64,000 bases of DNA from positions 62,001 to 126,000 of the forward strand of contig NZ_BDBT01000010.1 in NCBI RefSeq assembly GCF_001613125.1, written 5' to 3'. Both the position numbers and the translations under genes were made by a program. Below, piece after piece: positions 26,873 through 35,773 of this stretch (its first letter is position 1; every line of letters starts with the position of its first letter). This DNA is from Nocardia shimofusensis NBRC 100134. Lineage in GTDB: Bacteria; Actinomycetota; Actinomycetes; Mycobacteriales; Mycobacteriaceae. The notes under the pieces were generated by a model. That model saw only the letters and a list, made by a program, of their open reading frames with translations. It was not told the origin of the DNA and did not search any database.

Positions 26873-29800
26873 ATGCCTTCTTTCGACTCCATCGTCGTCG
26901 GCGAGGACTGGATCAGCGAGCACTACTTCACCACCGATTCGGTGAAGGAGTCCTTCCATGGCAAGGTCATGGAACTGCGCAAGGCCTGGGATGCCGAGGC
27001 CAAGGAGGGCCGCCCCACCGTCCGCAGCCGCTTCCTCGCCGCCGCCCGTGACCTGCAGACCGCCCTGGCCGCCCTCGTCGAGAACCCCGAGACCGCCCCC
27101 AAGGCCCACGCCCAGGTTCGCGACGTCTTCGGCTTCACGGGCGAACTGTCGGCTTTCACCGCCGAACGCGCGGGCTCGGACCTGTCGATCCCCGACGCCC
27201 AGCTCCCCACCACCGCGAACGTGCTGTTCCTGCAAGCGAACCCGGTGTCGGCACTGGAAGATCTGCTGGCCCCCGAGACCGGCCTGCTCCTCACCCCCGC
27301 CGTCGAGGACGGCAAGCCGATCGAGTCGGCGTCCAAGGCCGTCTCGGCGGCCTTCCGTTCCGACACCCCGCCCGCCTTCGTCGTGGTGCAGGCAGGCCAG
27401 TGGCATCTGCTCGCCGAGGCCGAACGCTGGGCCGAGGGCCGCTACCTCGCCGTCGACCTGCTCGTCGTCGCCGAACGCAGGCACGACGCCCGCGGCGGCG
27501 AAATAGACCGCGCCGCCGCCATCTTCGGCCACCAGGCGCTGAGCCCCGACGCCGACGGCGCCATCTGGTGGACCGGCGTGCTGGAGGATTCGGTCAAGCA
27601 CACCGTCGGCGTCTCCAAGGATCTGCGGGAAGGCATCCGCCTGTCCATCGAGATCATCGCCAACGAGGTCGTGCGCCGCCGCCGCGAAAAGAACCAGACG
27701 ATGGACGGCGTCGACGGCACCGAACTCGCCAAGCACTCCCTGCGTTTCCTGTATCGAATCCTGTTCCTGCTGTATGCCGAAGCCTCCCCGGAAATGCAGG
27801 TGCTGCCCACCGGAGCGGCCGAATACGAGGAGGGCTACGGCCTCGACCGCCTGCGCGAACTCACCCTCGCCGAACTCGTCTCGCACCGCGCCCGCACCGG
27901 CACCCACCTCTACGAGTCGCTGAAGAAACTGTTCGACCTGGTCGACCAGGGGCACACCCCCGCCGAACCGGAGAACGGCGCCGACGACCCGGCCCCCGGC
28001 CTCCAGTTCAACCCCCTGCGCGCCGACCTGTTCGCCCCGAAGGCCACCGCCCTCATCGACGAGGTCGGTCTCGGCAACGAGGCCACCCAGCAGGTGCTCG
28101 AACACCTGCTGCTGAGCAAGGAGAGCAAGGGCCGCAAGGGCGCCGACCGCGGCTTCATCAGCTACGCCGAACTCGGCATCAACCAGCTCGGCGCCGTCTA
28201 CGAGGGCCTGATGTCCTACACCGGGTTCTTCGCCGAACAGGACCTGTTCGAGGTCGCCAAGGACGGCAACCCCGAGAAGGGCTCCTGGGTGGTGCCCGTC
28301 GACCGCGCCGACCACCTCGCCGAAACCGATTTCGTCCGCACCGAAGACCCGCACACCCACGAACAGCGCCCCGTCCTGCACCGCGAAGGCACCTTCGTCT
28401 TCCGCCTCGCCGGCCGCGAACGCCAGCAGTCCGCCTCGTACTACACCCCCGAAGTGCTCACCAAGTTCGTCGTCTCCCAGGCCCTCGAGGAACTGCTCGA
28501 CCAGAACGGCCACCGCACCACCCCCGAGGAAATCCTCCAGCTCACCATCTGCGAGCCCGCCCTCGGCTCCGGCGCGTTCGCCATCGAAGCCGTCCGCCAA
28601 CTCGCCGCCGAATACCTCGAGCGCAAACAGGAAGACCTCGGCCGGCTCATCGAAGCCGATCAGTACCCGGTCGAATTGCAGAAGGTGAAGGCGCACATCG
28701 CCCTGCACCAGGTCTACGGCGTCGACCTGAACGCCACCGCCGTGGAACTCGCCGAGATCTCGCTGTGGCTGGACACCATGGTCGCCGGCTTGCAGGCGCC
28801 GTGGTTCGGTCTACATCTGCGCCGCGGCAATTCGCTCATCGGCGCGCGGCGCGCGGTGTATCAGCCGGGGCAGCTGGCGAAGAAGGCGTGGTTGAAGACC
28901 GTGCCGAAGGACGTGCCGCTCGGCACCGAGACCGGCACGGGCATCCACCACTTCCTGCTGCCCGCCGACGGTTGGGGCGCGATGGCCGACACCCCCGAGG
29001 CGAAGACCTACGCGCCGAACAAGCGCGAAGAACTCCGCTTGTGGCGCAACGAGATCCGCAAATCACCGCCCAAGAGCATTGTCCATCGCCTCACCGCACT
29101 GGCCCAGCGGGTGGAAACACTCTGGGAGCTGACCACGCGACGGCTCACCATCGCCGAATCGGCCATCCGCCGCGACCTGCGCCTGTGGGGCGGCGAACCG
29201 GTCGAACCCGGCCCCGCGGTCACCCGCGAACAGATCGAAGCCGTGCTGCACGACGAGAGCGGCGCCTACCGGCGACTGCGCCGGGTGATGGACGCCTGGT
29301 GCGCGCTGTGGTCCTGGCCGGTGACCGGCGACGTGCCCGCCCCCGACTGGGATCAGTGGGTCGGCGGCCTGGAAGCGCTGCTCGGCCTCGCCCCCAAGGC
29401 GGGCAAGTTCGAGAAGCACGGGCAGATCAGCATCGCGGGGGATCTGAGCTGGTACGACCTGGACATCGCCGAGGACACCGACCGCGCGTTCGCCCAAGCA
29501 CAGCCGATCGACAGGGCGCTCACCGCCTTCCCGTGGCTCGAGGTGGCCGCCGACATCGCCGGGGACCAGGGTTTCTTCCACTGGGAACTCGACTTCGCCC
29601 CACGGTTCGCCCGTGGCGGCTTCGACCTCCAGGTGGGTAATCCGCCGTGGGTGCGCCCGGACTGGGACGAGGCGGCGGTGCTGGCCGACTTCGACCCGTG
29701 GTGGCAGTTGGCGAACAAACCGTCGGAGGCCACCAAGCGCGCGAAACTGGCCGAGGCGCTGGCTGTTCCGACTACACGGAAGACGTTGCTGGACGAACGG

Positions 29801-31516
29801 GCGAAGCAGGCCGGGCAGAGCGCGCACCTCGGGTCGGGAATCGGCCGTCCCGTTCTGACCGGTTTGCAGCCGGATATGTATCGCTGCTTCATGGAACGCA
29901 CCTGGCGTTCGATGACGGCGAACGGCATCGTCTCCCTGATTCATCCGGAGAGTCATTTCACCGAGGCCCGCGCCGCCAACCTGCGACGGGAGTGCTACCA
30001 CCGCCTGCGGCGGCACTGGCAGTTCCGCAACGCACTCAAAATTTTCCGGGAGATCGACAACGGCGTCGAATACGGTGTGCATGTATACGGCGCGGTATCC
30101 GATGTCCACTTCATGCAAGGCTCGTCGCTATACCACCCAGACATGGCAGCTCGTTCACTGCGACATGACGGCAACGGCCTCGCGCCGGGCCTGAAAAACT
30201 CCGAGGGTCACTGGGATGTCCGCCCACACGCCGAACGCATCGTCCCTGTCACCGAGAGCGAGCTCGCAGGCTGGGCGGCGCTGATCGATGAACCCGGCAC
30301 CCCCGCCGCCGAAGCCCGCATGCTCTATCCGGTGAACCGCGCCAGCGCCGCCGTTCTGGAGAAGATCGCCGCCGCACCCCGCCTCGCCGACATCGGCTTC
30401 CAGTGGACGGCGGGCTGGCATGAGTCCGCAGACCGCAAGCTCGGCTACTTCGAATCCCGCTCCGCCGTCCCCGACCGCTGGGCCGATGTGATCCTGCAAG
30501 GCCCGCACCTCACCGTCGCCACCCCGATCTACCAGCAGGGCAACCCGACGATGCGCAGCAACAAGGACTACTCACCGATCGACCTGGAAACGCTGCGAGA
30601 GGATTTCATCCCCCGAACGAACTACCAGGTGGCCAGGCCATCGGCCGAGTACCTGGCGGCCTACCCACACTGGGACGGCGAACCGAGTTCCAACTACTAC
30701 CGCCTGGCCTGGCGGCGCATGGCGGACTCTGCCACCGTCCGAACCCTACATTCCTCATTGGTTCCACCGGGGCCATCCTTCGTCGGAACAGTTCTCTCAG
30801 CAAAGTTCCCAACGCTCGGTGATCTCGTAGTAGCAGCAGGAATATGGTCCTCATTGGTAGCGGACTTCCTCATCAAGGTTAGCGGCGCATCGGAGTTGAA
30901 GAATGGTCTGATGGCGCGGATACCTCACATTCGCGACCACTGCCTCGAACAGCAACTCGTCCTCCGAACGCTTCGTCTGAACTGCATGGTGAGACCGTTC
31001 GCAGATCTATGGGAGGCAATGCACACCCCATCCTGGGCGCAGGATGCTTGGGTCGAACACGTCGGTATCGACAGGACCAACCGATCACAACTCGGTGATC
31101 CGGGTTCAACATGGCATGCGTCCACACCGATCCGCGAAGCTGCCGACCGTCGCCAGGCCCTGATCGAGATCGATGCAATCGGCGCGGTAATGCTCGGCAT
31201 CACCGCCGAAGAACTCCTCACCATCTACCGCACCCAATTCCCCGTCCTGCAACGCTACGAACGCGAAGCCCGTTACGACGCCAACGGCCGCCAACTCCCG
31301 ACCAAACTCGCCTCCGAACTGCGAAAAGACCCCACTATCGGCCGCACCGATATCACCGTCGACGGCATTACCTACGCCGCCCCTTTCACTAACGTGGACC
31401 GCGAACGCGACATGGAACTTGCGCACCATCATTTCCTAAGGCTTAGCCGCACCATGGGCAGCGATAGTCAAGCGCGCCTCGAAACCCAGCGAACACCTGA
31501 GGAGGCGCAGTCATGA
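26873..31516 (+). CDS. Large adenine-N6 DNA methylase, DrmMI/Eco57I-like
   Basis: 1547 aa. SAM-binding motif I is CEPALGSGAF (about residue 560) and the catalytic motif IV is NPPW in LQVGNPPWVRPDW (about residue 923). N-terminal to these is a helical region of about 500 residues (SVKESFHGKVMELRKAWDAE; LLYAEASPEMQVLP); C-terminal is a target-recognition region. No separate nuclease motif was seen, so a protective/self-marking role, as in DISARM DrmMI, fits better than a type IIG enzyme. About 30.7-31.2 kb inside the gene the GC falls to 50-55%, suggesting an exchanged recognition domain. ATG 26873; its TGA overlaps the next start. Confidence 0.9.
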   Translation: MPSFDSIVVGEDWISEHYFTTDSVKESFHGKVMELRKAWDAEAKEGRPTVRSRFLAAARDLQTALAALVENPETAPKAHAQVRDVFGFTGELSAFTAERAGSDLSIPDAQLPTTANVLFLQANPVSALEDLLAPETGLLLTPAVEDGKPIESASKAVSAAFRSDTPPAFVVVQAGQWHLLAEAERWAEGRYLAVDLLVVAERRHDARGGEIDRAAAIFGHQALSPDADGAIWWTGVLEDSVKHTVGVSKDLREGIRLSIEIIANEVVRRRREKNQTMDGVDGTELAKHSLRFLYRILFLLYAEASPEMQVLPTGAAEYEEGYGLDRLRELTLAELVSHRARTGTHLYESLKKLFDLVDQGHTPAEPENGADDPAPGLQFNPLRADLFAPKATALIDEVGLGNEATQQVLEHLLLSKESKGRKGADRGFISYAELGINQLGAVYEGLMSYTGFFAEQDLFEVAKDGNPEKGSWVVPVDRADHLAETDFVRTEDPHTHEQRPVLHREGTFVFRLAGRERQQSASYYTPEVLTKFVVSQALEELLDQNGHRTTPEEILQLTICEPALGSGAFAIEAVRQLAAEYLERKQEDLGRLIEADQYPVELQKVKAHIALHQVYGVDLNATAVELAEISLWLDTMVAGLQAPWFGLHLRRGNSLIGARRAVYQPGQLAKKAWLKTVPKDVPLGTETGTGIHHFLLPADGWGAMADTPEAKTYAPNKREELRLWRNEIRKSPPKSIVHRLTALAQRVETLWELTTRRLTIAESAIRRDLRLWGGEPVEPGPAVTREQIEAVLHDESGAYRRLRRVMDAWCALWSWPVTGDVPAPDWDQWVGGLEALLGLAPKAGKFEKHGQISIAGDLSWYDLDIAEDTDRAFAQAQPIDRALTAFPWLEVAADIAGDQGFFHWELDFAPRFARGGFDLQVGNPPWVRPDWDEAAVLADFDPWWQLANKPSEATKRAKLAEALAVPTTRKTLLDERAKQAGQSAHLGSGIGRPVLTGLQPDMYRCFMERTWRSMTANGIVSLIHPESHFTEARAANLRRECYHRLRRHWQFRNALKIFREIDNGVEYGVHVYGAVSDVHFMQGSSLYHPDMAARSLRHDGNGLAPGLKNSEGHWDVRPHAERIVPVTESELAGWAALIDEPGTPAAEARMLYPVNRASAAVLEKIAAAPRLADIGFQWTAGWHESADRKLGYFESRSAVPDRWADVILQGPHLTVATPIYQQGNPTMRSNKDYSPIDLETLREDFIPRTNYQVARPSAEYLAAYPHWDGEPSSNYYRLAWRRMADSATVRTLHSSLVPPGPSFVGTVLSAKFPTLGDLVVAAGIWSSLVADFLIKVSGASELKNGLMARIPHIRDHCLEQQLVLRTLRLNCMVRPFADLWEAMHTPSWAQDAWVEHVGIDRTNRSQLGDPGSTWHASTPIREAADRRQALIEIDAIGAVMLGITAEELLTIYRTQFPVLQRYEREARYDANGRQLPTKLASELRKDPTIGRTDITVDGITYAAPFTNVDRERDMELAHHHFLRLSRTMGSDSQARLETQRTPEEAQS

Positions 31517-32193
31517 TCAGAGGCCACGCGGGATTGCAAAGCCTGGAAAGTGCGCTGGGTGGCCCCCCAGATCGCACGTTGACGGACCATGACCGGGCCA
31601 CAACGATCTTTCTTCGCAAGATTGCAGCACGACGATGGGCGTATGTCGTCAAGCTGGCCACGACTAACCCGTCAGGCGAGCTACAAATCGGTGAGGTCAT
31701 CCAGGCAGGCGAACGGACTTCATCGCGGCGCGCAGAATCACTTGCGATGGAGCTTGCAGAGGAGATCCAACCGCGAGTCCGCGAACTCCTCAACAAGCGT
31801 GCAACCGATCGAGAGCGCATGGCCGAGCAGAGCAGACGCTATGAGAAAGCAATGCTTGAACGCGACAAGCTGATGGCTCAATCAGTAGCTGCAAATATTA
31901 AGCTGCGCCTACAAGCTATCGACCCCAATTCGATAGTTGGCGAATGGCGACCAGGAGACGTCATGGAGTTAGCACCATTCCGCTCTGGACGCGGGAAGGC
32001 GATTTTTGCCCACCAATTGGGCGATCTCACGATCATCGCGTCAAGACAGAAAGATCCGGAAGTTTTCGCGGTATGCCGAGATCATAACATCGCTTACGGC
32101 ACATACTCCCAAGGAGATGCGCGGGAACTAACTTCACGCAGGATGAGGTGGTGCACGGAGTGTTCAGCCAGCCGAGAGGAAAAGACCACCTAA
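31513..32193 (+). CDS. Unknown protein coupled to the methylase
   Basis: 226 aa. The ATG overlaps the methylase stop (ATGA). An N-terminal alpha/beta segment (RWAYVVKLATTNPSGELQIG) is followed by a long charged coiled coil (about residues 75-130, RVRELLNKRATDRERMAEQS) and a C-terminal beta-rich part ending RRMRWCTECSASREEK, where CTEC could be half of a metal site. GC is near 50%, lower than the upstream genes, so it may have moved together with the methylase recognition domain. No known DISARM subunit is recognised in it. Confidence 0.65.
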   Translation: MIRGHAGLQSLESALGGPPDRTLTDHDRATTIFLRKIAARRWAYVVKLATTNPSGELQIGEVIQAGERTSSRRAESLAMELAEEIQPRVRELLNKRATDRERMAEQSRRYEKAMLERDKLMAQSVAANIKLRLQAIDPNSIVGEWRPGDVMELAPFRSGRGKAIFAHQLGDLTIIASRQKDPEVFAVCRDHNIAYGTYSQGDARELTSRRMRWCTECSASREEKTT

Positions 32194-32523
32194 TCGTTAT
32201 GGGTCATGCGGTTGTTGACGCCAGCAACAGGCGAGTTGAAGGGGCGAATCCTTCGCCGGCAGGACCGAAAACGCCAATTTCAAGATTCGAGAACGGATAT
32301 CGATAATCTCCACATAAGCAGCTGTCGAATTTTCTCCTGAACCATTCGTAGGAAAATCTTATCAATGGCACCCCCCCCCGGCCCCAAAAGACGAGTATTT
32401 GACAACTCCCGAACACTCTGACGAGCCTTGCTCTAAAATCGACAGACTTCCATCCACTCCAGCGGAGTGGCGAGAGCAGCGTCGCACTTTTCCGAAGAAG
32501 TAGCCGCTATTGTGCTCAATAGG
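32194..32523. other. Lower-GC intergenic stretch with a C9 tract
   Basis: No convincing gene. AT-richer than most of the window and contains a run of nine C at 32371-32379 next to GGCCCC. It is the boundary between the methylase block and the ESX-toxin block, where both flanking genes end (tail to tail), so an insertion junction or terminator region is plausible. Confidence 0.5.
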
Positions 32524-33111
32524 CTACGAAATGGATATTTCGTCCGCGTTTAGCGACGTCGCGGAGATCAATTCCTGCGCTATCGCCGAGGCCGTTCGCT
32601 CCTGCCCAAGCGAAAAAACATCGGTCGCAGCCTTGCCGCTTTGACTGGGCCATATCAGGGCCAGTTCACTTCCCGATCGCAACGCAACGAGCAGACCTTG
32701 GCCATTCTCCAGCCGTTTAAATGTCTTACCAACCCTACCTTCGATGGCAGGCCAGCCCACTGCTATCTGCGCGATCGGCCCGACGGAGACAGAATTCGAC
32801 CATTGCGTAATAGGAATCTCCCGCAGTGGAGGTAGCGGCCACGGGCGCATCGCATCAAGTTCGGCGACCACTCTGCTGAGAAAGCTTCGAACCTCGGCGG
32901 GTGCGTGCTTAACCTTGACGACAGTATCGAGTTCCTGGCCGGACTCCAGCGCGTCCGCGAGTGCCCTATATTCCTGTTCTGGAGTCAGGTTTCCCAGCGG
33001 CTTCTCCAAAAGGGCAGCCGACACCCTTTGCGCCTCAGCTTCATCCAACGCGGTAGAAAATTGCGACATATACAGAACCGCGTTCACGACAGGCCGCCAG
33101 TTATCCGCCAT
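32524..33111 (-). CDS. Putative immunity protein
   Basis: 195-aa soluble protein without signal peptide, no family recognised. It directly follows the large secreted toxin-like gene on the same strand, 15 bases downstream, the normal place for an immunity gene. N-terminal helices (NAVLYMSQFSTALDEAEAQR) precede a C-terminal beta-rich half (GPIAQIAVGWPAIEG, GLLVALRSGSELALIWPS). Lower GC than the core genes. Function is inferred from context. Confidence 0.6.
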   Translation of the reverse strand: MADNWRPVVNAVLYMSQFSTALDEAEAQRVSAALLEKPLGNLTPEQEYRALADALESGQELDTVVKVKHAPAEVRSFLSRVVAELDAMRPWPLPPLREIPITQWSNSVSVGPIAQIAVGWPAIEGRVGKTFKRLENGQGLLVALRSGSELALIWPSQSGKAATDVFSLGQERTASAIAQELISATSLNADEISIS

Positions 33112-33126
33112 TTCAAAACCTTCCTC

Positions 33127-34638
33127 TTAGTTGGGCGCCATCATTTGTACTTGCAATGAATCTACCCGAACACCCTGATCTTGCAAATTCTTGACCACTT
33201 GCTGCGTATACTGCTGCGTCGGCTTGTAGTGTCCACTCTGATCGGTGATCAACTTGAGTTCGCCGTTGACAACTTGAAGCTCCCCCGCGCCCGAAACCGG
33301 CTGCCCACCAAGAAAGCTCGAGTGATGAAACTCGCCCACCGCATGGTGCGTAGACGCATACATGTTGCCATTTTCATCCATCACAAAAATGGCCCTGCCG
33401 CCACCTGGTGTGTGAGCGGTGGACGCCGCAGATGTGTCAAACAGATTTCCATTCGCATCGTATATCTTGCCATCTCTTACGAAGATTTGGTAAGCCTGAC
33501 GCTCCTCTTCGGTGAGATATTTAACGTTCGAGCCAGGCCATATGGAGTTTCCGGGAACTTCCTCACCCACATAGTGCGGGTCCATCTCCGTGCTGTTGAA
33601 CTTCGGAACAGCCCCAACTTTAGGGATATCGACCTCGTCATCCGCCTTCTTGACGGTGTCATCTCCACGTCTCTTGACGAGGTCGATTATTCGCTGAAGC
33701 TTGCTCCGAACATCGGATACAACTTTTTGCGTTCTTACCTTGACCGCTAATTCAGCGGCATCAATGATACCTTTGATCCTGCCAGCATATTTCGTGACCT
33801 TTTCCACGATTTTGCCCGCACGTAGCGCAGCCACCGCCGCTGCACCGAAACCCGCAGACAGCGCCCCCGCGACTGCGGAACATACTAGAGTGACTGCCAC
33901 CTCGGTGGCGATGTCCTTTGCGAGGTCTTCCAGCAACGAGATCAGCTTGGCACGCATCTTGTCGATGGCCACCTTCTGATCCCGACATGACTGCGCGATG
34001 TCAGCGAAGATGGAGGCCACATCCTCGGCCGCCGCCTTCATCTCGCGGATGTCTTCGTCGATGAACGAAGCCTCGGGCGCAGTAACCGCACTGAAATTGT
34101 TCGCTGCACTCTCGAGCTTGCTGACCAGCCCGGCTACAGCGCCGCTTTTCGCCAAAGTATCCCAAACGTTAGCGGCTGCAAGTAGCTTGTCCGGGTCGCC
34201 GTCAGGAATGGGCACCCCTGCCTTGCTGGCGAGTTCGAACCCATCATCGACCAACCCGTTACCAGGGCCTCCAGCCGAAGGCGGCGGTTGCGGGCAGGTG
34301 CTCCACGCGAATGGAAGTGCCGCCGGTTCCCCAGGTTCTGGCCGACCTGATCCGCTCTCATGGTCAGCGAGAGCATAGTTATAGCCGGCCTGCAGCAGGA
34401 TGTTGGCGTAATTATCTATGGCCTGAACTAAATTGCTTGAAAGCACATACACATCAAGAGCGAGCGCGTCGTAGGATCCGGCCCATTCCTTACATGCTCC
34501 GACAGAACCACCCATCTCTTCACTGCCGGATAGTTGCGCCATCGCGTCTGCGAACGCCTTATGGAAGTCCACAGCATAGGTGTTGAGGTTGCTTGCGGTC
34601 GAAACGTAGACGAGCGGATCTACATTGAATTCGGACAC
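33127..34638 (-). CDS. ESX-type polymorphic toxin
   Basis: 503 aa. The N-terminal about 110 residues (YVSTASNLNTYAVDFHKAFA, CKEWAGSYDALALDVYVLSS) form a helical WXG100/PPE-like trafficking domain without signal peptide. The middle contains a hydrophobic segment (LVCSAVAGALSAGFGAAAVA) and a pretoxin-like region. The C-terminal domain (about 385-500) has GGGRAIFVMDENGNMYAS, VGEFHHSSFLGGQPVSGAGE and SGHYKPTQQY, a module seen at the ends of polymorphic toxins and related proteins; activity unknown. GTG 34638 is chosen because upstream residues are not protein-like. Two WXG100 genes lie upstream and an immunity candidate downstream, so export by a type VII system is likely. Confidence 0.75.
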   Translation of the reverse strand: MSEFNVDPLVYVSTASNLNTYAVDFHKAFADAMAQLSGSEEMGGSVGACKEWAGSYDALALDVYVLSSNLVQAIDNYANILLQAGYNYALADHESGSGRPEPGEPAALPFAWSTCPQPPPSAGGPGNGLVDDGFELASKAGVPIPDGDPDKLLAAANVWDTLAKSGAVAGLVSKLESAANNFSAVTAPEASFIDEDIREMKAAAEDVASIFADIAQSCRDQKVAIDKMRAKLISLLEDLAKDIATEVAVTLVCSAVAGALSAGFGAAAVAALRAGKIVEKVTKYAGRIKGIIDAAELAVKVRTQKVVSDVRSKLQRIIDLVKRRGDDTVKKADDEVDIPKVGAVPKFNSTEMDPHYVGEEVPGNSIWPGSNVKYLTEEERQAYQIFVRDGKIYDANGNLFDTSAASTAHTPGGGRAIFVMDENGNMYASTHHAVGEFHHSSFLGGQPVSGAGELQVVNGELKLITDQSGHYKPTQQYTQQVVKNLQDQGVRVDSLQVQMMAPN

Positions 34639-34646
34639 ACGCGCAC

Positions 34647-34949
34647 CTACGCTCTGCCGAGCATGCGAAGATTTGCCGAAGCTGCGCTCTCGTAGCGGTT
34701 GCGTGCATCTACAATCGCCTGCTTTATCGCATCGATCCCGTCGGACACATCTGTGGCGCCAGCCATCCACTGTCGGAATGCTTCGGCTTGCGCATCGGCC
34801 GCCGCACCATTCCACTTCTGCTGCACATCGTCAATGCGCTGTTGCAGTCCCGACAAGCTATCGGCGAGAAAACCGGAGAATCCGTTCAGACGAATGACGA
34901 TATCTTCTAATTCGGTCAGTTTCACCTGGAAAGGTTGCGTGTTATCCAT
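34647..34949 (-). CDS. WXG100 (ESAT-6-like) protein
   Basis: 100-aa helical hairpin protein with the W-x-G turn in VQQKWNGAAADAQAEAF (W about residue 46) and C-terminal YESAASANLRML resembling the YxxxD/E export signal region. These small proteins form dimers and accompany type VII secretion substrates. It lies 8 bases upstream of the toxin gene and downstream of a second WXG100 gene, probably one operon. ATG 34949. Confidence 0.9.
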   Translation of the reverse strand: MDNTQPFQVKLTELEDIVIRLNGFSGFLADSLSGLQQRIDDVQQKWNGAAADAQAEAFRQWMAGATDVSDGIDAIKQAIVDARNRYESAASANLRMLGRA

Positions 34950-34959
34950 CGCGGTCCCC

Positions 34960-35286
34960 CTATGGCAGATCGAGCGAACTCGTCGTCTGTGCTCGCTCCC
35001 TATCCTTATCCTCCAGCACTTGGCTAGTCACTCCCAGAAGCTCGGCCATCGTCGCCAGTGCATTCAGAACCGTGTCCGCGCCGTACTTGATCTCGTCCCA
35101 ACCAAGGCGACAAGCATCCGCAGACGTTCCTTTCCAGGAGTTGAGCAGCGCGCTCACGTCGGCGTCGAGCGACTGCAGACCGTTCACCAGCGATTCGGCT
35201 GTCAACTGTACGAACCGACCAGCGTCGGTTACCTCGGCGGGCACAACAGCAAAGTTCGTTGCCTCTTCCCCGGATCCCGACAACAC
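34960..35286 (-). CDS. WXG100-like protein
   Basis: 108 aa with two helical stretches around SALLNSWKGTSADACRLGWD (W-x-G turn). It is the first gene of the three-gene toxin unit and probably dimerises with the next WXG100 protein. The GTG at 35286 is preceded by GAGGGG. The C-terminal tail is charged (VLEDKDRERAQ). Confidence 0.85.
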   Translation of the reverse strand: MLSGSGEEATNFAVVPAEVTDAGRFVQLTAESLVNGLQSLDADVSALLNSWKGTSADACRLGWDEIKYGADTVLNALATMAELLGVTSQVLEDKDRERAQTTSSLDLP

Positions 35287-35566
35287 GCCCCCTCTGTCCG
35301 AGCATCACGCAGAACATCCATCGTCCCAGCGAGGAGCTGGCCCGACTGGAACGGAATGGACGCCGATCAGACTACCGTCACCGTTCTGTCATCCCCCAAC
35401 CGATCGAGTACTTCCTCGTACAATCCAGCATCAGCCGATATCATCACTACAACACCACCAAGTGGATTGGCACAGCCCGAGCGAACGCAACAGAGGTTGG
35501 CAGCAACGGACTTCGGGGCGACCCACCGACTGTATTCGAGCTGCGGAGAGCCGGGGACGCCAGCGA

Positions 35567-35773
35567 TTAGGGACGGTCGAACTCGCCGTCTCGCGCGCCG
35601 GCCAGGAACGCATCCCACTCCGAAGGCGTGAACACCAAGACCCCACCGCTGGGGTCCTTCGAGTCGCGCACCCCTACCCGTCCGCCATCCAGATGCGCGA
35701 TCTCGACGCACTCACTACCAGCCGAACTGAGGCTGCTCTTGAACCAGCGAGCTCCGGATAGATCAACGGACAC
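35567..35773 (-). CDS. DUF397 protein
   Basis: 68-aa actinobacterial DUF397 protein, recognised from WFKSSLSSAGSECVEIAHL, VGVRDSKDPSGGVLVFTPSE and WDAFLAGARDGEFD. Its start (GTG 35773) overlaps the end of the upstream helix-turn-helix gene by 11 bases. DUF397/HTH-DUF5753 pairs are widespread in streptomycetes and nocardiae; some act as toxin-antitoxin-like or developmental regulators (Scr1/Scr2, BldB-related). Confidence 0.9.
   Translation of the reverse strand: MSVDLSGARWFKSSLSSAGSECVEIAHLDGGRVGVRDSKDPSGGVLVFTPSEWDAFLAGARDGEFDRP

Noticed and set aside
32204..32416. 70-aa minus-strand frame
   Set aside because: Contains the C9 tract, has no ribosome binding site and no protein-like pattern.
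35367..35711. 114-aa minus-strand frame overlapping the DUF397 gene
   Set aside because: Mostly the DUF397 gene read in another frame; the remaining 30 residues are not enough to support a gene.
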